Below, in pieces: positions 1 through 13,460 of a stretch of DNA of 64,000 nt. The position numbers and the translations under genes were made by a program. Where the stretch lies: assembly GCA_959347315.1 (NCBI GenBank), contig OY365813.1, positions 18,584,358-18,648,357 of the forward strand, read 5' to 3'. The number at the start of each line of letters is the position of its first letter. Positions within the stretch are counted from its first letter, which is position 1. The notes under the pieces are model-generated. The model worked only from the letters and a program-made list of their open reading frames with translations. It ran no database searches and had not been told where the DNA came from. The DNA is from Bimastos eiseni (lineage: Eukaryota > Annelida > Clitellata > Crassiclitellata > Lumbricidae).

Positions 1-140
1 CTGTTGGGTACTACTGTTACAGAGGAAAGTGGCTTGGTACTGTTACAGGAGACGAGCGCTGGGTACTAATTGTTGCATGGTAAAGGGCTAGGTGTTGTTA
101 CAAGGTGAGAGTGCAGGGCGCTATTGCAGCCAGAATGTTG
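1..140. repeat. degenerate tandem repeat, cut by the left edge
   Basis: Four variants of a GGTACTACTGTTACAGG-like unit of about 37 bases (for example near 4, 35, 65 and 90) run into the window edge. Confidence 0.5.
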
Positions 141-663
141 TCACAGGATAAAAGAGATTGCCTAACAAAAACGTTATGATTGTCAGCTGAGACGTGCGCA
201 CACATTTGAGATGTTCAAGATTTCTACAACTTATCCGCCACCTGGCGAAATACGTTGTAGCGAGTACGAACGTGTAAAAACACTGTCGTTTGGAATTGTT
301 TTCTTGCAAATCTAAATTAAGAACTTGATCTTAATAAGGCGAACTGTTGGCGATCTTACTCTCGAGCTGCAGAATTGTATATGTAAATGGCTGAGTTCTG
401 TCAGCTCTCTCTTCCAGAAAAGTTTAAACGGAGATGCAATTCACTTCTCCAAGAACTCAACTCTCTCCGTAGACGTCACCCGCCTTAGCCCGACTGCCCC
501 CTCTGGAAAACGGACTTGACATCCTGGAGTTGCGTATACGAAGCATATTTAGTCGGTCGTAAGTCTTAGAACGGACCAGTTTTCGCTGTAGAAATAGATC
601 AACACGTATAGAGACGCCTAAGTTCTCCAAAGATCGATTAGCGTCAGTCTACCGGGCAGGCGG

Positions 664-720
664 ACATAAGTCCACTAGTCGGGCTTAATGAAAGTCACTA
701 GTCGGGCTTAGTGAAAGACT
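664..720. repeat. 25-base direct duplication
   Basis: CACTAGTCGGGCTTAATGAAAG is repeated with one change at 698 onward. A short local duplication. Confidence 0.7.
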
Positions 721-846
721 TAGCAAGGAGAATTTAAATGGCAGCCATTTCGATTGGTCCACTTTGACGAAGTTTCAGACGTCAAAGTGGGTTTAAGAGA
801 GACCATAATTCACTCTGCTATTGTCGGACAATGCATTTAATGTTAA

Positions 847-1325
847 TTAGGGGCCGTCCACATATTACGTATGCAGCGAGAGGAGGGAAGTTTCGCATTT
901 CGGCGATATGCATACGGGTGCATACGGTGGGGGTCCCGAAAATATGTGCGCACGTCAATATAATTTTCTAATTATGACACACACAATGCGAAATAATAAA
1001 ATCAGAACTGTAAACCCAATCACAGACTATGTTCCAGCTTAATCAATTTTATGTAGCATTAAATTATTGTTAGTGTTTTATTTCTTCATAACAGTAAGCA
1101 AATTTAAGCTGTGAAATATGATGCTTAACAAAAATAAATAACCTGTGGTAAAATCAATGTCTTATATATAGATGTATTTAGCTAATTAACCGTTGCAATG
1201 GGGGTGGGCTAGAGCTAAAATGTACGTACGCATGGGGGAGGGGGTCCACCAATTGTGCGCAGTGCAACAGAGGGAGGGAGGTCCGAAAATCCGATTTTTG
1301 GCGTACGTAATATATGGATGGGCCA
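847..1325. mobile_element. MITE with GGGGCCGTCCA termini
   Basis: The left end GGGGCCGTCCACATATTACG is inverted at the right end (CGTAATATATGGATGGGCC), leaving about 475 bases without coding capacity. The subterminal regions both carry GGGAGGGGGTCC-like runs. The target duplication is unclear (TTAATTA on the left, ATTTTG on the right). It shares its termini with the element at 52763-53358. Confidence 0.65.
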
Positions 1326-1739
1326 TTTTGTTCGTCGTTTTCGCCGTCACAAAATGATAATGCTATTAACAGTGATCTTCGTTTAGTTGATATTTTAACA
1401 CTGATTATCACATCGCTGAACACGCGCCTTTAGCTTGCAGTAGCCGAGTTAACTTTTCTCACATGCAAGTTAAATAATAGTTGTATAAGGCAATCTTAAT
1501 CTATTCATAGGCCCTAGTTACTTTTGCGGACGAGTAATATTGTGATAACAGTGACATTTGTGTATTAACAAAATCACCTATTACTTAAAACAATGAGCAT
1601 GATAATAACAAACATCTTTGCCAGATCAAGTCCGCAAATAGCTTATAATGGCTTGCGCATGCGCAAGTTGCCATAATCACGTGAGCCATTGATGCTTGGT
1701 CTTGCAAAGTTTGACCACGCCCACCCAAGTCTCGTACAG

Positions 1740-1880
1740 GCGGGCCCTGGATTACCCTTTCGACTACTTCAACCTCTCTGATTCGAAGCATGACTCGTGA
1801 ATAAATTGGTGCCTTGCGCTTTTGGCTTTCGAGTGGCGCTTCAGAAGTTTGTAAATTACGATAACATTATTATTTTACTC
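1740..1880 (+). mobile_element. LINE 3' end fragment
   Basis: GTGAATAAATTGGTGCCTTG, then GGCTTTCGAGTGGCGCTT and AAATTACGATAAC, the same 3' tail as the LINE copies at 25350-25509 and 63483-63690. Truncated at its 5' side; no reading frame is left. Confidence 0.65.
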
Positions 1881-2490
1881 GGTGACCTAAGACTGACCTT
1901 ATCGTCATTGTTTTGGATAATTTCTGAAATAAGTGATTCACGAATGACAGCACGTGGCGCGTAGCATTGGCCTGACCGTGTTCCGTGGACAATCATTTTG
2001 CACGAAACTGGAGTGAATCAGTCAGCAGTCATTAGGTCACGGAGTGCATTTACCACCGCCCCGACTCCGAGAATGTAGGTAAATTCCATACTCCGCGCAA
2101 GTAAGTAAATTATAGTAATTTCGTAGGTCTACATCTCATTACTTATACCTCGCAATGCCAACGTCTTTCAACTCTGTAAAATAGGTCAAGTCTTGCACTT
2201 GGTTTGACCCAGACACGCGTCCAATCATCGACGCCCATCACACGCTGGCCACTGGCCAGTAATTCTGAAAGGGTCCCATGGAACGACTAAAATAGAATAT
2301 TTTTGATTGCATTAATCGCAACCGTGAATCGCAACTGACGTTCATTCATGCAACGAATGGCAGGGGGCCCGTTTTGGACCTGGCTAATCGAAACGTTCTT
2401 CCTTAAGGGCTCAATCGCCCCTCAACGTTCTAAGGGGAGGCGGTGCGCAGCCAAATCAGGACCTGACTAAACCGTTACCGAAACGCGATG

Positions 2491-2540
2491 CGATTGGTTC
2501 GCGGGACCATGACGTCATGATTTATTTCTATAAATAGAAA
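2491..2540 (+). promoter_or_regulatory. CCAAT - CRE - TATA promoter-like cluster
   Basis: An inverted CCAAT box (GCGATTGGTTCG) is followed by a perfect palindromic CRE, TGACGTCA, at 2510-2517, and then CTATAAATAG at 2529-2538. Order and spacing are those of a textbook polymerase II core promoter reading rightwards. It lies 1.2 kb upstream of the candidate receptor signal-peptide exon. Whether it drives the receptor is inference; a transposon-borne promoter is possible. Confidence 0.5.
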
Positions 2541-3116
2541 CGTTATATCGATAGCGCTTGAAGGGGTTTCGTCCCTCGAAACACGGCTTTTCGTCCTAAT
2601 TAATAAGCCTACGTCACTCTACGTCGATACATGTAAGTGTACACGCTTAACTATAGGAAGTCGCTGAGAAAGTGCTATCAACAGTGACGGCTCTACAGGG
2701 ACCAGAAAGGCCAGTGCCACGCCAACTGAGTCGGTGCTACCCCGATGGCCCCTCCAATTTTTGTCCACTTTCAGCTTTGAAGAAACCAGTCATCCAATTC
2801 CAACTGGCCTTTCTATCAGCTTCCCCGATCCCTCCGCGGTGACCCCCTATGTTGGAAGTGCCTAGAGCCGCCACTGACCATCATCCAAATCATTCCAGAT
2901 TTCAGAAATGGACGGACCAATCGGAACGCCTGTGACCCGGATCCTACCTGGAATCACTCCCACCCTCGAACGGCTTTCCCCAATGGACCGTTGACGGGCT
3001 CCAGACGTTTTTCCACCGAATAGCATCCGCAGTCCGCACTCTCTGCTGCTGCAGTCAACGATTACGGTGAAGATGCTATATGGCGCTGTATAAATCTAAA
3101 ACGACGGTACGGACCA

Positions 3117-3491
3117 GTGAATCGGAGGCTGTACTATTTGGGCTTCATCTACACGGTCTTTGCCTCCCAACGGAGTCGTTGCCATTCGCCTTTGCCCGGG
3201 CGGCATCTGCCGGGTGAGGACTCAGGTCGTCGCCAGCGCCTCAGACGGGCGCCAAGGTGCTGTAAACGACGTCTGCCCAACAGAGCCTCTGAATCGTTGA
3301 TTGATTGCATCGTAAAGACCGCTCGTCAATTAAGAAAACCAGACGGACAGTCAATGGATGATGGAGGACCTGCCTCTTCTTATTGGACGACGGCCTCTGG
3401 TGGAATGGAGAAGGGATCGGAGAGGCTCACCGTTCAGGGAACTGTCGGTTACATGCGTAAATGGAGGATGAAATCAGATCAGTGTTACTAG
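3117..3491 (+). other. 124-codon GC-rich open frame, unrecognised
   Basis: It opens MNRRLYYLGFIYTVF and is strongly basic (many CRR and RQRLRR runs), with no family resemblance. It sits between the promoter-like cluster and the signal-peptide exon, so it could be 5' UTR sequence with an upstream frame. More likely it is chance in a GC-rich stretch. Confidence 0.15.
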
Positions 3492-3594
3492 GTCCACACT
3501 CGCGCATAGCTGCAATCTAGTCACTGTTACTTTTAGTAACCGTTGGCCTTTTAGTGACTGTTGGCCGATTACTTACGGTTGGCCGTTCAGTAAT

Positions 3595-3692
3595 TGGACA
3601 ACCCCTCTGACTCGACGCAGCGCTCGCGAATAAGCTGGCGCCTGCGTTCAGCTTTAGAGTGACGCCAGCTAAATTTGGAATTTACGATTGAC
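3595..3692 (+). mobile_element. LINE 3' end directly upstream of the signal-peptide exon
   Basis: AATAAGCTGGCGCCTGCG, then GTGACGCCAGCTAAATTTGG and TTTACGATTGACG match the LINE tail family. It ends about 20 bases before the ATG at 3713, so a transcript of that exon would carry LINE sequence in its 5' UTR. Confidence 0.6.
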
Positions 3693-3712
3693 GTTTGCTG
3701 GATGGTGCTAAG

Positions 3713-3773
3713 ATGTCGAAATATCTACAGTTTCTTCGTCTACTGTGTTTCGTGATTACCTTGGCACCAAAAG
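3713..3773 (+). CDS. candidate first coding exon (signal peptide) of the nicotinic receptor
   Basis: The ATG opens MSKYLQFLRLLCFVITLAPK, a short basic head and hydrophobic core typical of a signal peptide. It is followed at 3774 by a strong donor, GTACGT. The exon has 61 coding bases and ends in phase 1, which is the phase in which alpha7-type receptors end their signal-peptide exon. A CCAAT-CRE-TATA cluster lies about 1.2 kb upstream, and a LINE 3' end stops about 20 bases before the ATG. Against the call, the next coding exon found is 18 kb away and two intermediate exons are not seen, so this could belong to another gene or be chance. Confidence 0.42.
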
Positions 3774-4333
3774 GTACGTTCATGTTTCATGTTTGTGTGT
3801 AGTAAACAGCTCTTAACTGGTCAACCGCTGATATAATTACATTGTTCTACTTGGTTTTGCAGATCTGCTAGGTCTAATTAATTTTTGGACCAATGATTCC
3901 CTATGTCTATTCTCATCTCTAGTCGGATTCCGTTGTTCGTACGGTACAAACGATCTGACTTGAATGAGCGTTTGTAAATATCAGACCGTGTTCTTCCTGC
4001 GGTAACTCCTTACAACCCCTCCGACCTGACCAGCGTTTGTAGGCCTAAATAAGGTATCGGGCTTAGCTCAGTAATAGCGCTCGTTGCTTTAGAAAGTGGC
4101 GCTTGCATTACACAAAAATATAGGTGCCACATAAATGCTCGGAATTAATTAATTAATTACGAACGCTACTGTGTCATTCAAACACAGAGACACGTGATGT
4201 ACCATTATAGCGACTCATTTCTTTATGGTTTCGTATTAATAAATATTCGTTTATTGACATATTTTATACGTTGACATTATATTGATTGTATAGTGATATA
4301 TATATATATATATATATAATTATAATTAGGCTA

Positions 4334-4728
4334 GATGGATGGATGGATGGATGGATGGATGGATGGATGGATGGATGGATGGATGGATGGATGGATGGAT
4401 GGATGGATGGATGGATGGATGGATGGATGGATGGATGGATGGATGGATGGATGGATGGATGGATGGATGGATGGATGGATGGATGGATGGATGGATGGAT
4501 GGATGGATGGATGGATGGATGGATGGATGGATGGATGGATGGATGGATGGATGGATGGATGGATGGATGGATGGATGGATGGATGGATGGATGGATGGAT
4601 GGATGGATGGATGGATGGATGGATGGATGGATGGATGGATGGATGGATGGATGGATGGATGGATGGATGGATGGATGGATGGATGGATGGATGGATGGAT
4701 GGATGGATGGATGGATGGATGGATGGAT
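4334..4728. repeat. GGAT tetranucleotide microsatellite, about 98 perfect copies
   Basis: An uninterrupted (GGAT)n run next to a (TA)n run at 4298-4318. The open frames across it (MDGW repeats and PSIH repeats) are shadows of the repeat. Confidence 0.99.
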
Positions 4729-5094
4729 ATTGAAAAAAATATTGGTATCTAATGATAATGTTTTTCATAATAATGAATAACTAGAAACAATGTTTAGTCC
4801 GAACCTAAACCGCTAGAAAGCAAGACATCCTAAACGGAAATAGTCTGTCCGGAAAGGTCAGTGGAAGCCAATCGAACGGTCTAAATGGTCATCGTTAACC
4901 TCTGCTTTGTATGGTGGTCACGGAATCGATTCTTCGATCAAAGGCCTACGACACTCGACGGCTTATAAATCGTAGCGGATTGAGAAAAAACAGCCACGGC
5001 AGACGACGACGATGATGCTACTGCAGCTGGTGCTTGTCACTCTGCTGGCACCGATGATGCTCATGATGCGGGATCTTGCAGACCGGAACGTAAA

Positions 5095-5227
5095 CGAAAG
5101 ACCTTGTCAGACTAGTCAAAGAGGGAAAGTCAGAAAAAGACAGAGACAGAAGGAGAAGGAGAGACAGACAGTCGGACGGAGTGAGGCGAAGACAGAGAGA
5201 CAGAGACAGAGACAGAGACAGACAGAC

Positions 5228-5260
<33 letters not shown>

Positions 5261-5270
5261 GAGAGCCGTT
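5095..5270. repeat. GACA/GAGA-rich simple repeat
   Basis: (CAGAGA)n grades into (GACA)n; purine-rich on the plus strand. Confidence 0.9.
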
Positions 5271-6779
5271 CCGGCAAACGTATATAGGCCTACATCTATA
5301 TGTACCACGCTTAAAACTTTTTAGCCGACGCTTTTCCGAATTCCGCCGTACGTCATTAATAATTACAAACAGTAAACAAATAAAGCTACTTAAAAATATA
5401 TAAAAACGGAGACAACCTTGACGACAATTAAAAACATAAAAATTGGATTAAACAATAGACACAAAAAACACTTGTCAGCAATTATGCATTCATAATAAAT
5501 TATGACTGAATGTCTAATTGATTGATTAGAGCCAAAATAGCTGACTGATTGAATGACTGACTTTCTCATTGACTGACTGATGACTCACTGTCGTATTAAC
5601 TTATTGATTGATTGACTGAAAGGCTAAGTAGAGTGACAGCGTAGACAGATATTTACAGGGATGTATGATTACGACAAAGATGATGATGGTGGTGGTGGAG
5701 GTAGTAAGGGTGGTGCCAGCTACTGCGGCTGCTTTGTATGATGATGCAGGTAGTGATAAAGCCTTCTGATGCATCGTCACAACTTGTCCGTTTGAAGCAA
5801 GAAGCCTCCAGTTAATTAATGATCTTATTGTAATAGTACAATTCCAAATATTCTCGTGTAATCACAAACTCAAAGATTGTCGGGCGCAGATGCAGGACTT
5901 GAATTGGGACGGTTTGAAACGGTATGCCATACCTGCTCCTCTCTTGGCCGACTGCAAGCATACCGGTACTTCACCAGACCAAACAACCATACATGGCAGG
6001 AAAGGGAATTGTTCCTGTAACCGTACCGGCACCTCTTTTTTCTCACTTCAAGCCCTGCGCAGATGGAACATGTCTTCAGGAATGACGATCTTTTGCAGCT
6101 AATCGATAAAACCGAGGTTGGGTATACCGCAAGGACCAATATTGACAGGACAGGTAACTCCCTCTGTAACGTCGTGTCACTACTTTTATGGTGATAATCG
6201 GGAGCAAGAAGTTTTCACATCTTTTTTGACATAAAATGCTGATTCGTCAACTTTGTGGTTATGAAGAAAATTGACGAATGACTGTCAGCATAATTTAAAG
6301 TGCCTTTGGAGACTTAAAACATCATATCTTCAATCAGATGTAAAATTTTAATTGGGGCGACATCTGCATTTCAGAGTAAACGTGTCGGGGCCTAAGCGTA
6401 TAGTTGACGAGTATCCATTCCACTAACAGTTGATTCCTCGGGTAGACCGATTGGAAGACGGATTCGTCGTCAGGGAGGATATTGCTGTGGTATTGTAAAT
6501 AAGAGCGTGGAAAGAGTGGAGGGAATCTTATTAAGAAGCGAAGGTTTTAGTTTCGAGTGAATGGGTGATGAGATACTGGATTGGGGACAACGTTACCCAA
6601 CTTTCAGTTGGGGTGTTGACAAGACAACAAATGGCACTGTGGTTGCAGGAGAAAATTAATTGAAAATAATAGTAACAACTTAGTAATGATAATTAGGCTA
6701 TAAAAATGATGATTACAATATTAATGATGATGATAATTATAATAGAAGTAGCTACAAGATATTAGCTGTAGTGATAGTG

Positions 6780-6930
6780 TTACAGGTCAGGTAGGCCCCT
6801 ATAGGTCGGGTAGGTCTAAATAGATCGGGTAGACCCATATTTATCCATGCAGGTCAGATAGGCCAATATAGGTCAGGTAGGTCTATGTAGGCCAGGTAGG
6901 TTCAATAGGTCAGGTCAGTCCATATATCCG
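6780..6930. repeat. minisatellite, about 20-base TAGGTCAGGTAGGCC-like unit
   Basis: Seven or so degenerate copies of AGGTCAGGTAGGCCYATAT. Several copies contain AGGTCA half-sites by construction. Confidence 0.75.
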
Positions 6931-8099
6931 TCAGGCGATCGCCGTTGAAGACCAAGAAATGAATTTCGATGAATCGATTATTTAGCTCAAGTGGGAATTG
7001 TTGACCCAATTCTCTGGGGAACGGATCCCAATGTTTGCCCTCCTCTGACGGGATGAAGGTTTCTTTCGCCATTGATTGCAGGTCCCGACGGTCAGACTAC
7101 CCCTTCCCGGCCGCTCTTCCTACCGCTGAGGAGCTCTCCTCTCCCCATCGCCCACCGTCCGTCCATCTGGAAGTCTGACCATTACTTGTCATTGCCGACT
7201 GAATTCTACGTCTCAGTCGGCGGATCAGCGGTCATCAGACGTATACGATGACCAGGTACCGTTTATTGACCACTGTAGTCAGCTGGTCAGTTGGTCCGAG
7301 ATTGCTGTGGTCAGCTGCTGGCTAATGGGTTAACGATCGATTTTCCCGGCGGTCACTTTAGGAAGATTTTCCGTCTGCGCTGTCCACCGCTATTCAGCGA
7401 AGCAGAGAACAACCGCATTATTGCTTTCCGTGCAATTTCCGATAAGTAGTCTACTTATTTGGAAGAGACGAATACCTCCTCCGAGAAAATAGCCGAATAT
7501 TCGATTACTTTCCTCCGAAACTTGCCTAATTGATAAATATTTATGTAAGGATTGATATATTTAACTGTATTACGCATTATAAATATATATAATAAATTTA
7601 AATATATAAATCCTTTGCTGGAAGCGTTTGTAGCCATTGATTACGCCGATATACGTTATGATATGCACACATATATTATGCGCCTGTATATAATCTCTTT
7701 ATATCGATTATGCCGACACAATGAGATGATATATATAAAAATAATGATGTGAGTTGACGCTTGTATAATCGGTAATTGCATGTGCGACGTTATTCGAGGA
7801 CCCTAGTTTTCTTCGTGAGGTTTAAGCGCAAATCCGACGATCGACCATTTCTCATGATTTACTTTCGCTCTATCTCGTCATTAATCTGGCGTGCTCAGTT
7901 CAGCCCGTGTATTGATTTCGAGTAAGTACCGTCGAGTTTTATGTTTCAGTTGCCTTTGATCCGACTCTATCGCCGCAGACAAAAAAGAGCTGGCGTTTTG
8001 CAGACGTGGTCCAGTATAATCGCTTCTTTTTGGCTGCGATCTTCCGCCTTTGCAAGATACAGGCTAAACGTTCGGTTTCCCTACACAGCTTAACTAACG

Positions 8100-8880
<781 letters not shown>

Positions 8881-9559
8881 AGAAGATGATTATGATGGTA
8901 AGAAACACAGGTGAAAATATGATTTTATTTGTACGTTTCACACGAAAACTTTCGACGAATGCGATATATTAACTTCTTGACCCGCAACATATTTTCAGTT
9001 ACTTAGCTGAGGGGATTGAAAGAAATGAGTAGGGTTGAACCTCCCCACCCACCGAAAACAAACATACCAAACATACTGTGTAGATGTATTGTAGTGCGAC
9101 GTATGGATGCAACATCTGCCCAGCAAAACAGTTTTTCCGTTGAACCCATTCAGGTCGATGCTTCAACGTGATCGATGTTGACTGATCGGATTAAACTGAC
9201 TGCTTGATCGCATGATGCGAGGCAGCATTTGACATTCTGTGGATTTTGATTTCGAGGAACGTCGTCAATGATGGAACTGAATGGGGGCTACGGTGAGGCT
9301 AAAGGATAGGGTGCACGATGTCTGCCTCAAGTAAACAGCTTCGAATTGAGCTGCTCCAGTCATTTTTCTTGGCTTGAAGATCTACGCCCCATTTACACAG
9401 AGGAGATCTCTAAGTACAGAGTCCACACTCTTCTATATCTATGCTGTTACTTTAATACTCTAGTAGGGCTAATCCCAAGTGTGGATAATAGAGGAGGGCG
9501 ACGCGGAACATCGTTGTTATGTAGGCCTACATCGTCGTCAATCAGTAACTACTGCTACT

Positions 9560-9790
9560 AGCAATGCTACTTCTAGCACTATATATAATTACTGCTGCTA
9601 CTGCTTCAACTGTTATTATTATTACTATTATACTTGTTGTTATTATTACTATTATAATTATTATTATTATTTTATTTTTATTATTATTATTATTTTTATT
9701 ACTATAATTATTATTACTTTTAAGACAACTACTACTACTACTGCTACTCCACCTACTACTACTACTACTAGACTGCTGCTGCTTCTGCTA
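9560..9790. repeat. TTA/TAC-rich trinucleotide region
   Basis: Degenerate (TTA)n and (CTA)n tracts; no gene seen. Confidence 0.85.
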
Positions 9791-11126
9791 TTAGGACCTA
9801 CTGCTATAGTATTATTTTTGTTGCTAGTGTGTTTATTATACTCTATAGCAAGATTAATAGCTGTCGGTTGCTTTTGTTAAAGTAATTTGTTTACATGGCG
9901 TTATATAATCTTACACCAAAGTGGAACAAACGCGTAAACTCATAGACCTACACTTGAAAGCTGTTCTGTTTCGCCCGATGTTGGGCTGAAAGCATAGATG
10001 TCCGCAGGAACATTTGCAAGAGATGGGGCAAAGTTTTAAAAATTGTTGGCATGGGAACTAATGGGGGCGTCAAAATCAATCGATCACGTCATCCTCGGTG
10101 CTCCCTCCCGCGAATTAGAGGTGCGTGGCATGGATCCCAATAGCCACCAACGCTTTGTAGGCATTTGACAAGATGTGGGGTCTGTTGTTACCATTTTGGA
10201 ATACGATTTTTGGACGATTATTTAAATAACTTAATTGCAAAAAATATTTTAAATTTTAAGAAAGTTGTCTTGACTAGTTTGGATACAAGAATAATAATAT
10301 GGAACATCAATTCAATGTTGAAAATCAAGATGATAAAAACATTTAGTAACATCTGTGCAAAATCCAGGGGCAAGTGCCCCTCCGTATTCCGATGGCTGGG
10401 CGCGTAGTTCTGCACATATAGCTTGGAAAGGCGCTATAAAAATTGTCTGAATGGAAGAATAAATGAATACGCAAGTGAGCACGTTCGTCTCGTAAAAAGA
10501 AGACATTACTGGTTCCAAAAACTAACGTAAACCATCCACAGGCTGATAAGTAGCCCCATCGACAAGATAAGAGGCCACGGCAGAAACAAAGGACCTCACA
10601 TAACCAAACACCACCTGTTTGATAGATGCCAGAAGGAAAGCAGCCTGAGTTTAATCAAGTATTATGACAAGAAAGCCCGATGACGTCGAGATAAAATGTT
10701 TACTAAATTTACAACCAATTATTCTATCCAGGAAATATAATCTAATGACTTATATATACATACATAATTTTGTTATTTACGTATATATATATATATATAT
10801 ATATATAATGTGTATGTATATATATATAATACAGTAAGTACCAAGTAATATCCTGGATTCTTTTGCATGAATATAAGGAGAAAGTTAGTTAAGGCCAAAT
10901 GAGACAAACGAAGGGAATCTTCACTGATAGGTTTTTTAATTATGAGCTAAAATATCAATGTTATTTTCCTATATTGCGGTCTGACTGTGTTGCTTTTTTC
11001 AGGCATTAGAATTTGACAACAAATATTAATACAAGAAATATTTGGACTAATTATATATATAACATAATATATATATGTATATATATATAGCTTTTGTCTT
11101 CAAGTCAAATCGTATATAGTCGATAA

Positions 11127-11405
11127 TCAGGGCATACGATGATAATCATAATCCATTATTGAGAAGCCAAGGGCAGAAACCCGTTTGATCAGGAAGTCGG
11201 AGAATCGGGCTGCGGTAGGCGATATTACGAGTTGAAAGGTTTGAGTCTTGAGGCGAGTCATGAGGGATACGGACGGAAGGACTACGCACAGGGTGTGGCA
11301 AGGAATTCCACACTTTGGACAAGTCACTGCTAGAGCTTGGAGCGCCATGGAGTTCACCCTGTGCCTCGCACAGAGAGCGGAAAGCACCGGTGGATCGCGT
11401 AGAAT
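11127..11405. mobile_element. interspersed repeat fragment, possibly LINE/SINE body
   Basis: Sequence of the type GGGATACGGACGGAAGG, then GGAATTCCACACTTTGG and GGAGCGCCATGGAG, resembling the 'replaced premises' bodies of non-LTR elements. A related stretch lies at 56290-56600. Flanked on the right by a GAGA-rich array (11440-11650). Confidence 0.4.
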
Positions 11406-11804
11406 ATTTCCTTGTTTATTATGTTACCACGTATCAGAGAGCGAAACATACAGATAGACAGACAGGCAGTAAGAATGAGAGAAAATATAGTGAGAAAGAA
11501 TAGAGAGAAAGAAAGAGAGAGAAATAGACAGACACAGAGAGAGGGGGAGAGAGCGACAGAAATAGGGAAACCTACAGAGACAGGCAGAGAATGAGACATG
11601 GAGAGAGAGACAGAGAGAGAGGAGAGAGATAGAGCGAGAGAGAGAAATACAGTCTCACCTTAAGCGGCGCTACATAAATTCGCAATTTACATTACCAAGT
11701 CAACACCGTTGCCGTTCTTACTTATCAATCCAAACTTACAAGCAGGCAGCATGTTTATGTTGGACAATGTTAGACAATTCATGGCATATGAATGCTGATT
11801 CTAA

Positions 11805-12000
11805 GTTATTATAGGAAACGAATTTAGCTGTGTGGCAGCTATGCAACGTGAGACACGTTGCATAGCTCGACCTGCTACTCATTTTGCCACCGCCTCCTAG
11901 CGAGTGACAGGCTGAGTCAGCCTTTGGAATGGTAGCTGGTATCGAACCCATTTAATAAGTGGATGTTTTGATCTTTACGCTATTGAGGTTATCATCATTC
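11805..12000 (-). mobile_element. tRNA-derived SINE
   Basis: On the minus strand, a tRNA-like head with box B GGGTTCGATACC precedes a body shared with 27766-27905 and 50085-50280 (GAATTTAGCTGT, GCATAGC). Not a functional tRNA. Confidence 0.6.
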
Positions 12001-12464
12001 ATCAATGGACTAAACATAGCTTCTAAATATTTGATATAAATATATATATAAGCGCATTGTAAAGCCCACACAGTGCATGCTATACATATACATATATATA
12101 TTCATATTTAGTCGACATATGTAAATATATATATATATATATATATATATTGTAGGTGCCTGTGAACCTGCGACAAGGGCCATACTCACTCTTTCTTTAC
12201 CTCTTTTCCACGAACGCCATAAGACCGAAAGACCATTATACCAATGGCTCTCTCTCGGTCTCTCTCTGTGTCTCTCTATATATCTATATATATATATTGC
12301 CTATTGGAATGTACTATATACATTCCAAGAAGCGACCTTTATATGCTGCATGGTGTACACATAAGGGCGTCAACACGGTTTAGAGAATGGGAGACCATTG
12401 ATAGGCGCTGTCCGAATGGACGTCAGTCATCAAACTGTGTTTTATGCGGTCAAAACCTCTGACG

Positions 12465-12805
12465 ACCTTCTCTCTATCTCTGTCTCTCTCTTTCTCTCTC
12501 TCTCTCCCTCTCTGTTTCTCTGTCTCTGTCTCTATATCTCTCTTTCTTCCTTTCTCTCATCTCTCTGTCTGTCTCTTCCCTTTTCTATCTTTCTCTCTCT
12601 GTATGACTTTGCCCAAGTCTATGTCTCTTTCTGCTTCCCTGTCTCTCTCCTCCTCTCTGTTTCAGTCTCTCTCTGTGTGTTTATCTCTGTATCTGTGTCT
12701 GTCTGTCTCAATCATTTTCTATCTCGCTTTCTTTTTCTCTCTCTATCTCTCTCACTCTGTCTGTCTCTCTCCCCCTATCTTTCTCTCTTCCTCACTCCAA
12801 CTCTC
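12465..12805. repeat. CT-rich simple repeat
   Basis: (TCTC/TGTC)n run; similar pyrimidine tracts occur at 17985-18065, 20660-20970, 22060-22310, 48205-48345 and 62955-63206. Confidence 0.9.
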
Positions 12806-13169
12806 TCCAAGATAATTCTCGTTTGTTCCTTTTCGTAACAATATCCTCCACGAGGAAACGATCCCCTGGAGACCACCAAGGCTTCCGGAAAGACTGCCGT
12901 GTTTGGCTGAGATTGACAACAGTTGCGTCTCTAGGATTCATCGTCGTTTCCCACGTGGGCCCTTGTTTACTCTAGTAAACTTATAGTATTATGACGGTCG
13001 GGATATCTTTACGTCACTGTTTTTGCGACTGGGTGACCAATCAATCATACAATGTTTCACAATCAATCCGTCAGTCCGCAGCGCTCGTCATTAAGCCGGT
13101 GCTCCGCGTTTAGTTCCGGCGCAGCACTTGAAAATGTGTAGTTTTCTATTACGACGAAACCCTTCCTTT

Positions 13170-13460
13170 CATCTGTTTATTCGATCCGTCCATCCATCCA
13201 CCATCAATCCACCCAACCACTTATCTATTCACCCACCCGTCTGTCCACCCATCCAACTCCTAACCGCCCATCTATCCATCTATCCATCCACCTATCCATC
13301 TATCCATCCACCTATCCATCATCCATCTTCCCAACCACCCATCCAACCATACATCCAGTCATGCACCATCCATCCACCCAACCACCTTTCTATTCACCCA
13401 CCCAGCCAGCCACGTATCTACCCACTTACGCATTCAACCATCCACCTACACACCCAAAAC
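13170..13460. repeat. degenerate CATC/CACC array
   Basis: (ATCC)n-like plus-strand pyrimidine-rich array. It is matched 500 bases later by a GATG-rich array (13895-14560) of opposite sense. Confidence 0.9.

Noticed and set aside
4286..4780. 164-codon MDGW-repeat and PSIH-repeat open frames
   Set aside because: They are frames through a pure GGAT microsatellite.
5012..5100. A signal-peptide-like start MMLLQLVLVTLLAPMML as an alternative receptor first exon
   Set aside because: It continues into a GACA repeat and has no well-placed donor in the right phase; 3713-3773 fits better.
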